Position numbers and translations under genes: made by a program
Notes under the pieces: model-generated
Database searches by the model: none
Seen by the model: the letters and a program-made list of their open reading frames with translations, nothing else
What the model was told of the DNA's origin: nothing
Part shown: piece by piece, positions 31,723 through 39,560 of the stretch
How the letters are laid out: every line of letters begins with the position of its first letter
How positions within the stretch are numbered: the stretch's first letter is position 1
DNA from: Thermanaeromonas toyohensis ToBE
GTDB taxonomy: Bacteria > Bacillota > DSM-521 > Neomoorellales > Neomoorellaceae
Reading direction: 5' to 3'
DNA: 64,000 nucleotides
Assembly: GCF_900176005.1 (NCBI RefSeq)
Contig: NZ_LT838272.1
Coordinates: 1,507,587-1,571,586 of the forward strand

Positions 31723-34650
31723 ATGCAGGTGTTGAGTAAAAAGTTTTATCTTTGGCGGACACTTTTGGGGGTCAAGGCGGGTATGGTACGGAGGATATGT
31801 TTCGGATTATTATGGGCATTCCTGGCTTTGGCTCTATTGTTCAGTGCAAGACCAGCATACGCGGGTACTTGGGTACAGAGCCCCGTCGTTTTATCTGGTG
31901 GTGTGGCGGACGCCAGCGGCAGGCTGTGGGTCTCCGGCGGGTCAGTGCTCAAGTACTGGGACGGGAGTGCCTGGCAGAGCACTCCTACGTGGCCCGGAGG
32001 AACGAGCTATACTATTCAGGCTATTACCATAGGGAAAGACGGCAAGGTATGGGCAGGCGGAACCGGAGGGTATACTGCCTACTGGACGGGCAGTTCTTGG
32101 GTCAACACGGGCAGGATCTACGAATATCCGGTATACAGGACCATCAACGCAATGACTACAGCTCCCGACGGCACGATCTGGATGGCCGCGGACTATTTCC
32201 TGTATTACTGGAACGGGTCGAACTGGGTAAAGTGCGGCCAGCACCCCAATAGCAAGACAATCTCTCTCCTTCAGGCAGGGCCGGACGGCAAGATATGGAT
32301 CTCTGGCTCCGGGGTTGGTCTCTGGTACTACAGCGGCGGTTGGGTAAGCACCGGATTGGGGGATGTCAGCCAGATACTTGTGCATCCTGACGGCACGGTC
32401 TACTTTATACCTGTATATGGTAATACTAGCGCTCCAAATCCGGTGTACTACTACCGCGGTGGCTCCTTTTACTCTTTTAACGTCCCTTATGGGGCAGATT
32501 ACGAAAGCAGTATGCTGTATTTGACCGCAGTTGTGGCCCCGGATGGGAAGCTGTGGTTCGATCAACGATATACGAGTACTTCTAGTATTGTCGTATGGAA
32601 CGGGACCACTACAGTAACCCTACCCAAGCCTTCAGGTCGCGGTGGTGAAGCATCTAAAGTCCTTTTCGTTTACAACCGTAAGGTTTACTTCTACCGGAGC
32701 TACTATGGATACGTTTCCCCGCCTGATGACTGCTACTATTATGATGATAGTTCCCCGCTGTACCTCATACCTTCTCCGAACGGGACTACAGGCCAGTTAG
32801 TTGTTAAACCTGCGGCTTTTGGTGCCCAGGGCTTGCTCACCAACCTCTATTACTCTTACGATGGCTCCACCTGGCAGGATCTAGGTGTTCTTCAGGGCAA
32901 TACTGCCGTGCTGACGCCTCCTCCGGGCAAAACGGCGGTATACTTTAAGGCCCTGCTCAGGTATCCCTTGCCTGGTCTCAGCTTTACTTCGGAGTACAGC
33001 AACGTGTATACAGTCCCCCTCGTGACCAGTGTGAGCGTGAGCAGTACCTCCGGAATCGTTCAGTGGGACCAGAGCCGTGGCCGGTCATATATCCGGCTGA
33101 CCTGGCCTGCGGTGCCCAATGCGACCGGATATAAGCTGCACGTATTTGACGGGTATGCCTACCGGACTAAAGACTTGGGAAACGTTACTTCCTGGGATAG
33201 CAGGACGGCTAAGATATTCCCTTATCCGTCGGAGTTGCCCGAGAATAACTCGGTATCTACGGATCTCTTCCGCTGGGATGGTTCAGGCCTCGATTTTGAA
33301 GACACTCCCGTCAGGCTTTACAGGAGTACTGTGGGAACCGGTTATGATAGCAGCAATACCTACTACTTCAGGGTAACAGCCTATAACCAGTGGATGGAGA
33401 GCGACTTTAATGCTTCTTCTTCCTGGTGCTTTACGGCTTTACCCAGTGCGACCGATACTCAGGCTCCTTCGGGTTCTGTGGCTGTTTTGTCTTCGGAAGG
33501 TTTAAAGAAAACTTATGACCAGAATGTTAAAGTAACTGTCAACGTTTCTGACGGACAATCGGGTATTTATCAGATTTTCTTCTCTAACGATAATGTGAGC
33601 TGGACTTCCGTTTATACGGCCACCAAAAACGCTGATAACGGCACATCCGTAGCAAGCTACACTAATACCTTTTCCTGGCAGGTCACTCCTGGAGCGGGGA
33701 CGAAAACAGTTTATGCTAAAGTGGTAGACGCTGTAGGAAATGCCAAGGTTCTATCTGACTCCATTGCCCTGGCCGAGGATATGCTTCCGCCCAGCGTCAC
33801 GTTGCAAATAAACGGCGGTGCTGAATCCACTACTTCGCCCAACGTTACCCTAACCCTAAATGTTCAGGACAACGCTTCCACCACTTCCCAAATGCAGATG
33901 CGCTTTAGCAACGATGGCAACCTGTGGTCGCCGTGGGAGCCTTTCGCCCAAACTAAGACCTGGGATCTGACTGCTTCTGCCTATGGTGGCAATACCAGTC
34001 CGGGCGTAAAGAAAGTCTACGCCCAGGTGTGCGATCAGGCCCAGAACGTGGCCCTGGCGGTTGCGGAGATAGGCTATAACCCGAACCCGCCGGTGGGCAC
34101 TGTTACCATAGTAGGCGGTTCTTCCGGTACTTGGAACGGCAAGGCTGCTTTGTTTACTGCCAGTGATGCGCCGACGCTAAACCTCAATTTCCCTGGAGCT
34201 ACTTATGTGCGGTTTGATCCCGGCACAGGCATATGGGGTGATTGGGAGCCTTATGCCTCTCAGAAGACGGTCTACCTGGTCAAGTCTTCCGGTGTTACCA
34301 GGCTCCGGGTGCAGGTGAAGGATGCCTACGGGGTTGCGTCAGCGCCGCAGGAGTTCCTGGTGGTAGTGGATCCAACGCCGCCGGTTATCCAGTACCTGCG
34401 CGGCCTGAACGGAGCTACGGCGACGACTTCTTCCAGCATAACGTTAGAGATAAGCGCGACGGATAACCTACCCGGCCAGCTCCAGTACCAGTATCAGATT
34501 AATGGAGGGAACTGGAGTTCGTGGGGAACTTTATCTGGCGATATGATAAACGTCTCCGGTCTTGTGAGTGGGGCAAACAAGATAACAGTAAGTGTTAAGG
34601 ATCAGGCAGGAAATATATCTTGTTCGAGTGTAACCATATTCCGGCTCTAA
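31723..34650 (+). CDS. Secreted propeller / FN3 / Ig mosaic protein with shared C-terminal domain
   Basis: 975 aa. A long n-region, then signal peptide RRICFGLLWAFLALALLFSA cut near PAYAG. Residues about 50-340 are a repeat-type beta-propeller with 'G.I....DGKVW.GG', 'DGTIWM', 'DGKIWISG', 'DGTVYF', 'DGKLWF' at regular spacing. Then FN3-like (LTWPAVPNATGYKLHVF), Ig-like modules nearly parallel to the 28132 product and the common last domain ending SVTIFRL. The last 270 bp of the two genes are nearly identical. ATG 31723 follows AGGGGGTAAG. Likely a surface adhesin (inference). Confidence 0.78.
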   Translation: MQVLSKKFYLWRTLLGVKAGMVRRICFGLLWAFLALALLFSARPAYAGTWVQSPVVLSGGVADASGRLWVSGGSVLKYWDGSAWQSTPTWPGGTSYTIQAITIGKDGKVWAGGTGGYTAYWTGSSWVNTGRIYEYPVYRTINAMTTAPDGTIWMAADYFLYYWNGSNWVKCGQHPNSKTISLLQAGPDGKIWISGSGVGLWYYSGGWVSTGLGDVSQILVHPDGTVYFIPVYGNTSAPNPVYYYRGGSFYSFNVPYGADYESSMLYLTAVVAPDGKLWFDQRYTSTSSIVVWNGTTTVTLPKPSGRGGEASKVLFVYNRKVYFYRSYYGYVSPPDDCYYYDDSSPLYLIPSPNGTTGQLVVKPAAFGAQGLLTNLYYSYDGSTWQDLGVLQGNTAVLTPPPGKTAVYFKALLRYPLPGLSFTSEYSNVYTVPLVTSVSVSSTSGIVQWDQSRGRSYIRLTWPAVPNATGYKLHVFDGYAYRTKDLGNVTSWDSRTAKIFPYPSELPENNSVSTDLFRWDGSGLDFEDTPVRLYRSTVGTGYDSSNTYYFRVTAYNQWMESDFNASSSWCFTALPSATDTQAPSGSVAVLSSEGLKKTYDQNVKVTVNVSDGQSGIYQIFFSNDNVSWTSVYTATKNADNGTSVASYTNTFSWQVTPGAGTKTVYAKVVDAVGNAKVLSDSIALAEDMLPPSVTLQINGGAESTTSPNVTLTLNVQDNASTTSQMQMRFSNDGNLWSPWEPFAQTKTWDLTASAYGGNTSPGVKKVYAQVCDQAQNVALAVAEIGYNPNPPVGTVTIVGGSSGTWNGKAALFTASDAPTLNLNFPGATYVRFDPGTGIWGDWEPYASQKTVYLVKSSGVTRLRVQVKDAYGVASAPQEFLVVVDPTPPVIQYLRGLNGATATTSSSITLEISATDNLPGQLQYQYQINGGNWSSWGTLSGDMINVSGLVSGANKITVSVKDQAGNISCSSVTIFRL

Positions 34651-34694
34651 CTTCTACTTACAAAAATATTACAGGGTGGGAGGGCCATGACAAA

Positions 34695-35624
34695 ATGTTT
34701 GTGACGCTCCTTAACATAAGAGGTAAGGCTAAAAGGGTATTGTTGAAGTTTTTATGTATTTTTGTTTTGGGGGGCATAACTTGGTTATCCTCGCAAGCTG
34801 TTGCTTCAGCTTATGCAGTTGGTGAAATACAGGTTCAGACTTCCACCGTAGATTTGTATCCGTACTCTTATCCCTCGGTAACACTATCTCAGCCAACTGC
34901 ACTTCATAAAGGCTACTACATTTACGCGCGGGGAGTTCAGTGGAATGGTTCCTATTTCTATACAGATGTGCTTAAGAATGGTCAGTGGGTTACTTATAAT
35001 TTCGGTGATGTAAATTTGTATTTTGGTCCCGGAGATAACGTTACCGCAGTCAGGTTCAGAATTAACGGTTCAAGTGGGTATTGCAGGATAGAATACAACA
35101 TTCAATGGGGTATGTTTACCTACGATTATTACGAGTCCTCTACTATGGCAGCAAATGTGCTCTCTACAAAGACGAGCGCAGATAATGCTTATAGTGCCGC
35201 CAGTACGGCTGCTACCTATGCCCTAAACGCCTATGACGCTGCTAATGCCGCTAAAGCTTCCGCGGACCAGGCCGCGGCTAACACCACTTATAACGGCCAG
35301 TCCGCCGCCTACTGGGCCTACCTGGCAGCCCAGGGTGGAGTAGACACCACTCCGCCGATGATCCAGAAAGTAGGAGGCCAGAACGGGGCTACTTGCACTA
35401 CCACCGGAACTTTCTATGTGGTTGTACAAGCCACTGATAATAGAACTGGACAGCTCCAAGCCCGTGTCCAGGTGGACGGTGGCGCCTGGACTGGCTGGTA
35501 CAATATCCCCCAGAGCGCTATTCCTGTGACCCTTTCCACAATAGGGGCGCATACGATTACCGTAGAGGTGAAGGATGTAGCCGGAAATACGTCCCAAGCT
35601 ACGATGACTGCTTTCCGTGTCTAA
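34695..35624 (+). CDS. Secreted protein with Ala-rich coiled coil and shared C-terminal domain
   Basis: 309 aa. A signal-type hydrophobic segment (FLCIFVLGGITWLSS) ends near SAYAVG. Residues about 40-145 form a beta-rich domain (VDLYPYSYPSVTL, YYIYARGVQWNG). Residues about 150-215 are a long Ala-rich heptad pattern (STKTSADNAYSAASTAATYA, AANAAKASADQAAAN), a likely coiled-coil stalk. The last 90 residues are a divergent copy of the shared C-terminal domain, ending ATMTAFRV. ATG 34695 lies 10 nt after GGGAGGG. The modest size and stalk suggest a fibre- or trimer-type surface protein (inference). Confidence 0.75.
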   Translation: MFVTLLNIRGKAKRVLLKFLCIFVLGGITWLSSQAVASAYAVGEIQVQTSTVDLYPYSYPSVTLSQPTALHKGYYIYARGVQWNGSYFYTDVLKNGQWVTYNFGDVNLYFGPGDNVTAVRFRINGSSGYCRIEYNIQWGMFTYDYYESSTMAANVLSTKTSADNAYSAASTAATYALNAYDAANAAKASADQAAANTTYNGQSAAYWAYLAAQGGVDTTPPMIQKVGGQNGATCTTTGTFYVVVQATDNRTGQLQARVQVDGGAWTGWYNIPQSAIPVTLSTIGAHTITVEVKDVAGNTSQATMTAFRV

Positions 35625-35637
35625 TCACCCAGCTATT

Positions 35638-35665
35638 ACCCCGGCACTGCCGGGGTTTTTCTTTT
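35638..35665 (+). terminator. Terminator after the coiled-coil protein gene
   Basis: Same ACCCCGGC/GCCGGGGT hairpin and T-tail as at 30677, part of the 44-bp duplicated unit (35638-35681). Confidence 0.85.
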
Positions 35666-35681
35666 GGTTGGAGGGGGTGTT
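35638..35681 (+). repeat. 44-bp terminator-leader unit, copy 2
   Basis: Identical to 30677-30720. It supplies the terminator of one secreted-protein gene and the ribosome site of the next. Confidence 0.9.
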
Positions 35682-37871
35682 ATGACGGCACAGAAAATAT
35701 TTCTTGTTCTGGCCCTAGCCGGACTTCACTTTTTCTTCCGGGCAGGACCGGCGCTTGCAGCCACCTGGCAATATGGGATAACCGACGCGGACACTCCCAC
35801 CACTATTGATAGAGCGGCCACTACAGCGGTTGTGGACACCACCCTGCACGAGATCCGGCTTCCGAAGTATAACGCCCATGCGGCCTCCTTCTGGCCTGAC
35901 GGCGGGCCGGACTATGTGGTAATGGCTCCGAATAAGGTGCTCCACTTTTCCTTCGACGGCACGTGGATGGTGGAGAACCCCATAGTGAGCATCACCCTGC
36001 CGTCGAACCCGCTGGCCGTGGCTGCCGGATGGCAGTACCCCGACGTGGTGGTAGCCCTGCCCGATAAGCTCTACCACTACTCCTTCACGGGCACGGGCAT
36101 GGTGGAAAACCCGGCCCTTTCGGTGGCAGGCCTGGCCGGGGCAGCAGCCGTGGGTGTACGTGAAGGAGAAGTGGCGGGCCTAGTGGGGAAGTCAATCAAA
36201 GACTTCATGTTTGACGGTACGGGCATGGTAGAAGTACCCTACCTGGAGCCTTCTGGCCTGACCAATCCCATTGATTTTGCCTTGATGGCCGGAAGCTATG
36301 ATGTGGCTGTCCTGGACGGAAACCAGGTGAGGTACTATAACTTTACCGGCTCCGTGCTAGTCGAAAATCCTGCTTTAGCTATAACCGGGCTTTCTTCTCC
36401 CGTAGCTATAGCTGCGGCAGGGGAAAAAGATTTGGTAGTGGTGGACGGAAAGCAGGTAAAGCACTTTTCTTTTGACGGCTCTGCTTTCCGGTACAACGCT
36501 GCTCTTTCAGTGACTTCGGGGCTCAATAACCCCGTCTGCGTGGCCGTAAGGCCGGGAACTTTCGACCGCATCATTATCGACGGCGACCAAGTGAAGTATT
36601 ACTCGTGGGATGGCACCCAATTGGTGTATAATCCCAATATGTCCGTTACTGTAACCGGCCTCTCTAATCTTGGAAGCTACGCCCCTTCGGCGGTGGCGGT
36701 GTCACAGGCGAAAGACCCGGGCAACAACGTTGATTACGTCCGGGTGCGGGCTTATGTTAGCGTGCCCGATAAGACTTCAATAACCTTTTCGCTGACCGCC
36801 GACGGCAGTAATTGGGTGAAGGTCTGGCGGGTGAGGGGCACGCCTTCCGGTCCGGTAGCTGAAGTTACCTCCGATAACGGCGCCACCTGGACGGCCATAG
36901 GCGATAGTCAGGCCGTCAGCCCGGCTTCCGCCGATACCAGGCTGTGGGCGAAACTCCCCGCAGGCCGGGCCGTAAAGTGGAGGGCTGACCTGGCCACTTC
37001 CGACACGGGCGCTACTCCCAAGATAGTGGCCGTGGGTGGAGTAGCGGTGGTTTGGGACACGAATGCGAAGCCCAACCCGCCGGTGATCGACATTCAGGAA
37101 ACATGCTACACCACAACGACGCCCACTCTGGCCTGGACCTTTAGTGACCCTGACCCCGGCGATGTTCAAAGCGCATACCAGCTCCAGATTGTCCGGGCTT
37201 CTGACTTCCAGCCGGTGCTGGATACGGGGAAGGTCACGAGCGATAGCGCTGAGTACAGGGTTCCTAGTAGTGGTGTGCCTCATGTGCCTGGCCCGCTGTG
37301 GGATTCCGGCGACTATCGCTTTAAGGTGAGGGTGAAGGTGTGGGATCAGGCGGGAGTGGAGTCGGACTGGTCTGCCTGGGCCGATTTCTGCGTCATCGCC
37401 TTTGAACGGCCTAGAGTGGCGGGAATAGCTAGTCCGCCTCCGGGGCAGGTAGCTCCGGATCCAACTAACCCTTCAACGCATATCCTCATAACTCCGGGAA
37501 TGACCGCGGCCCAGCTCCCGAAAGTAAAAGCGGGAGCTAAGGTGACCCTGCTGGTGGATAGTGTGGGGCCGCTGGATACGGTTACAGCGGTTTTCCCTTA
37601 CGGGGCAGGACACCAGGCCACGATAGGGTCTGGGCCTGCGGCTGTTACGGTCAACGGCACCAATAAGACCTGGCAGGTGGAGTTCTGGACTGACCCCAGT
37701 TTAGAGGTTACGCCTGAGGGTACTGTGGTAGAAATGCGGCTTTCCGGTACGGGTCCAGAAGGGAGTGCAGCCCTGAATGCTCCCGACTACGCAGACGGCG
37801 TGGTGGTGACCATAGGAACTGTTTATAATGATTGGTTTGTAGTGTTGCAGGGAAGAGACACTGGCATCTAG
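35682..37871 (+). CDS. Secreted propeller-like protein, function unknown
   Basis: 729 aa with signal peptide (IFLVLALAGLHFFF to ALAATW). Residues about 60-340 contain repeats of 'FDGTGMVENPAL' and 'V..GNQVKYYSFDGS' type, each about 45 residues (YSFTGTGMVENPALS, YNFTGSVLVENPALA, FSFDGSAFRYNAALS), probably a beta-propeller. After it come Ig/FN3-like modules (TTPTLAWTFSDPDPGDVQSA) and a C-terminal domain not shared with the four neighbours. ATG 35682 follows GGAGGGGG. It ends the secreted-protein block; the flagellar operon begins about 125 bp later. Confidence 0.75.
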   Translation: MTAQKIFLVLALAGLHFFFRAGPALAATWQYGITDADTPTTIDRAATTAVVDTTLHEIRLPKYNAHAASFWPDGGPDYVVMAPNKVLHFSFDGTWMVENPIVSITLPSNPLAVAAGWQYPDVVVALPDKLYHYSFTGTGMVENPALSVAGLAGAAAVGVREGEVAGLVGKSIKDFMFDGTGMVEVPYLEPSGLTNPIDFALMAGSYDVAVLDGNQVRYYNFTGSVLVENPALAITGLSSPVAIAAAGEKDLVVVDGKQVKHFSFDGSAFRYNAALSVTSGLNNPVCVAVRPGTFDRIIIDGDQVKYYSWDGTQLVYNPNMSVTVTGLSNLGSYAPSAVAVSQAKDPGNNVDYVRVRAYVSVPDKTSITFSLTADGSNWVKVWRVRGTPSGPVAEVTSDNGATWTAIGDSQAVSPASADTRLWAKLPAGRAVKWRADLATSDTGATPKIVAVGGVAVVWDTNAKPNPPVIDIQETCYTTTTPTLAWTFSDPDPGDVQSAYQLQIVRASDFQPVLDTGKVTSDSAEYRVPSSGVPHVPGPLWDSGDYRFKVRVKVWDQAGVESDWSAWADFCVIAFERPRVAGIASPPPGQVAPDPTNPSTHILITPGMTAAQLPKVKAGAKVTLLVDSVGPLDTVTAVFPYGAGHQATIGSGPAAVTVNGTNKTWQVEFWTDPSLEVTPEGTVVEMRLSGTGPEGSAALNAPDYADGVVVTIGTVYNDWFVVLQGRDTGI

Positions 37872-37997
37872 TGAGGCTGGTGGGACACAACGGATTTAAC
37901 TGAGGAACTGCGGTTTGGGAAGGCAGGTTTCGTACAGCATAGGTCGATGCCGGGTTTTTAGTTTCTTAAGAAATTTCAATGTTCTGTGGTGGTCGCC

Positions 37998-38447
37998 ATG
38001 CGTATCCAAAAAGGAACAAGTTTAGAGTTCGGGCATGCTTGCGCGGTGTGCGGTCGCCCCACGTTGGGGGAGCTGTGTCCGGCGTGCTGGGCGGAAGACG
38101 AACGTGCTTTCAGAAAAGTGAAGGGTTACCTCAAGGAGCGGCCGATGGCTACAGTCGCAGAAGTCAGCACCGCGACAGGAGTGGAGGAGAGACGCATCGC
38201 CCGCTGGGTGGCCAAAGGGTGGCTGCAGCTGTGCTGCTTCTGCGCCGTGTGCGGCCGGCCGCTCAAAAAGGGTGAAGTGTGCCCGGAGTGCACGGCGGGG
38301 CTTGCCCCAGAAATAAAAAAGCCAGCGACGGAGTTTTCCAGGGAACACGCCCCGGTCCGCGTAATGGGGGTGGTGCGGAACGTAGAGGGCGGCATGGGCC
38401 GGCTGAAGTCGGCGCTCAACCTGGCCGAGAAAAAGTCGCAGAAGTAA
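37998..38447 (+). CDS. yvyF: YvyF-type flagellar operon protein (TIGR03826-like)
   Basis: 149 aa with two zinc-ribbon-like cysteine clusters, CAVCGRPTLGELCPAC near residue 15 and CAVCGRPLKKGEVCPEC near residue 90, between which lies a helix-turn-helix-like segment (TVAEVSTATGVEERRIARWV). This layout is that of the conserved flagellar-operon protein of Firmicutes (YvyF). In B. subtilis it sits next to flgM and is linked to control of late flagellar genes. Start ATG 37998; an earlier in-frame GTG at 37986 is possible. Confidence 0.8.
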   Translation: MRIQKGTSLEFGHACAVCGRPTLGELCPACWAEDERAFRKVKGYLKERPMATVAEVSTATGVEERRIARWVAKGWLQLCCFCAVCGRPLKKGEVCPECTAGLAPEIKKPATEFSREHAPVRVMGVVRNVEGGMGRLKSALNLAEKKSQK

Positions 38448-38466
38448 GGGAAGGGGGGTGCTGGTA

Positions 38467-38835
38467 GTGGACGTTTTGAAAGTGTTAGAGACGCGTTTAG
38501 ACCTGGCGGCGGCCCGGCAGGCGTGCGCGGCAGCAAATCTCGCCAATGCTGAAACGCCGGGGTACCGGCGCTTTGAAGCTGTATTGCGTGAAGCGGAAGG
38601 CCGCTTGCCGCTGGCGTGCACACATCCGGCTCACTTGCCCGGGAAGGGCGGAGGAGAAACCGTAGCCGTCATCAGGGACATGCGTGGCCCGTGGCGGGTA
38701 GATGGCAATAACGTGGACGTGGATGCGGAACTGGCCGGGGTTGTGCGCAACCAGGTTCTGTACTCCGCTTTGACGCGTGCCGTTTCGCAGCGGCTTGCCC
38801 TAGCCCGGCTGGCTGCAACAGAAGGGAGGAGGTAA
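38467..38835 (+). CDS. flgB: Flagellar basal-body rod protein FlgB
   Basis: 122-aa proximal-rod subunit of the flagellar axial family. The N-terminus carries QACAAANLANAETPGYRRFE, the rod-protein motif 'NIANANTPGYK', and the C-terminus has the usual helix (VLYSALTRAVSQRLALARLA). Exported through the flagellar type III apparatus. GTG 38467 has AAGGGGGG at 38451-38458. FlgB-FlgC-FliE in a row is the standard start of the rod genes. Confidence 0.9.
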   Translation: MDVLKVLETRLDLAAARQACAAANLANAETPGYRRFEAVLREAEGRLPLACTHPAHLPGKGGGETVAVIRDMRGPWRVDGNNVDVDAELAGVVRNQVLYSALTRAVSQRLALARLAATEGRR

Positions 38836-38838
38836 GAG

Positions 38839-39228
38839 ATGCTTCTGCAGTCGTTCAACATCAGCACTTCGGCGCTGACGGCCGAGCGCCTAAGGATGGA
38901 TATCGTGGCCGAGAATTTGGCCAACGCTGAGACGACGCGGACGCCCGAAGGGGGGCCTTATAGGCGGAAAGTCCCAGTGTTTGTTCCCCTTACGGACGGG
39001 GGTGTTGGGGTTGCGGCAGTGGTGGAAGACCCTTCGCCGCCGCGCCTTAAATTTGATCCCGGGCACCCCGATGCTGGGCCGGACGGCTACGTTCGGATGC
39101 CCAACATAGACGTGGCCAGGGAGATGGTCGACCTGGCCGCAGCCTCGCGGGCGTACGAAGCTTCCGTGGCTGTCCTGACGGTGACGCGAGCCATGGCGCT
39201 GCGGGCACTGGACATTTCGTCGCGTTAG
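38839..39228 (+). CDS. flgC: Flagellar basal-body rod protein FlgC
   Basis: 129 aa, ALTAERLRMDIVAENLANAE at the N-terminus and MPNIDVAREMVDLAAASRAY near the C-terminus, both FlgC signatures. Separated from flgB by 3 bp; GGAGGAGG lies before ATG 38839. Proximal rod subunit. Confidence 0.95.
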   Translation: MLLQSFNISTSALTAERLRMDIVAENLANAETTRTPEGGPYRRKVPVFVPLTDGGVGVAAVVEDPSPPRLKFDPGHPDAGPDGYVRMPNIDVAREMVDLAAASRAYEASVAVLTVTRAMALRALDISSR

Positions 39229-39274
39229 ACGCTTATCCGTTTCATAATGCTGGGTAAGTGAGGAGGCGGTCTAA

Positions 39275-39544
39275 ATGCTTGACGGAGTAACGCCGGTGGG
39301 CGGAATACAAGAAACTGCCTCCCGGGCACAGGTGAAGCAGCCTCTGGCGAAGTTCCTGAACGTGCTGGAAGAACTCTTGGGGGAAGCAGAACGTAAGGCT
39401 ACGGCGTTTGCCCGGGGTGAGCCGGTCGATATTCACAGCCTGATGATTGCTTCTGAGAAGGCCCTGATAGGTCTGACGCTGGCCCTTCAGATTCGCAACC
39501 GCGCGCTGGAGGCGTACCAGGAGATCATCCACATGCAGGTCTGA
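39275..39544 (+). CDS. fliE: Flagellar hook-basal body complex protein FliE
   Basis: 89-aa helical adaptor between MS ring and rod. Typical C-terminus with DIHSLMIASEKALIGLTLAL and QIRNRALEAYQEIIHMQV. GAGGAGGCG lies before ATG 39275. Normal length for the family. Confidence 0.92.
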   Translation: MLDGVTPVGGIQETASRAQVKQPLAKFLNVLEELLGEAERKATAFARGEPVDIHSLMIASEKALIGLTLALQIRNRALEAYQEIIHMQV

Positions 39545-39560
39545 AAGGTGGTGGTAGCCG

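Noticed and set aside
37872-37997. Possible sigma-28 or c-di-GMP riboswitch signals before the flagellar operon
   Set aside because: I could not find the sigma-28 consensus spacing nor the conserved GEMM core; only a TTTCTTAAGAAA palindrome at 37962-37973 is visible.
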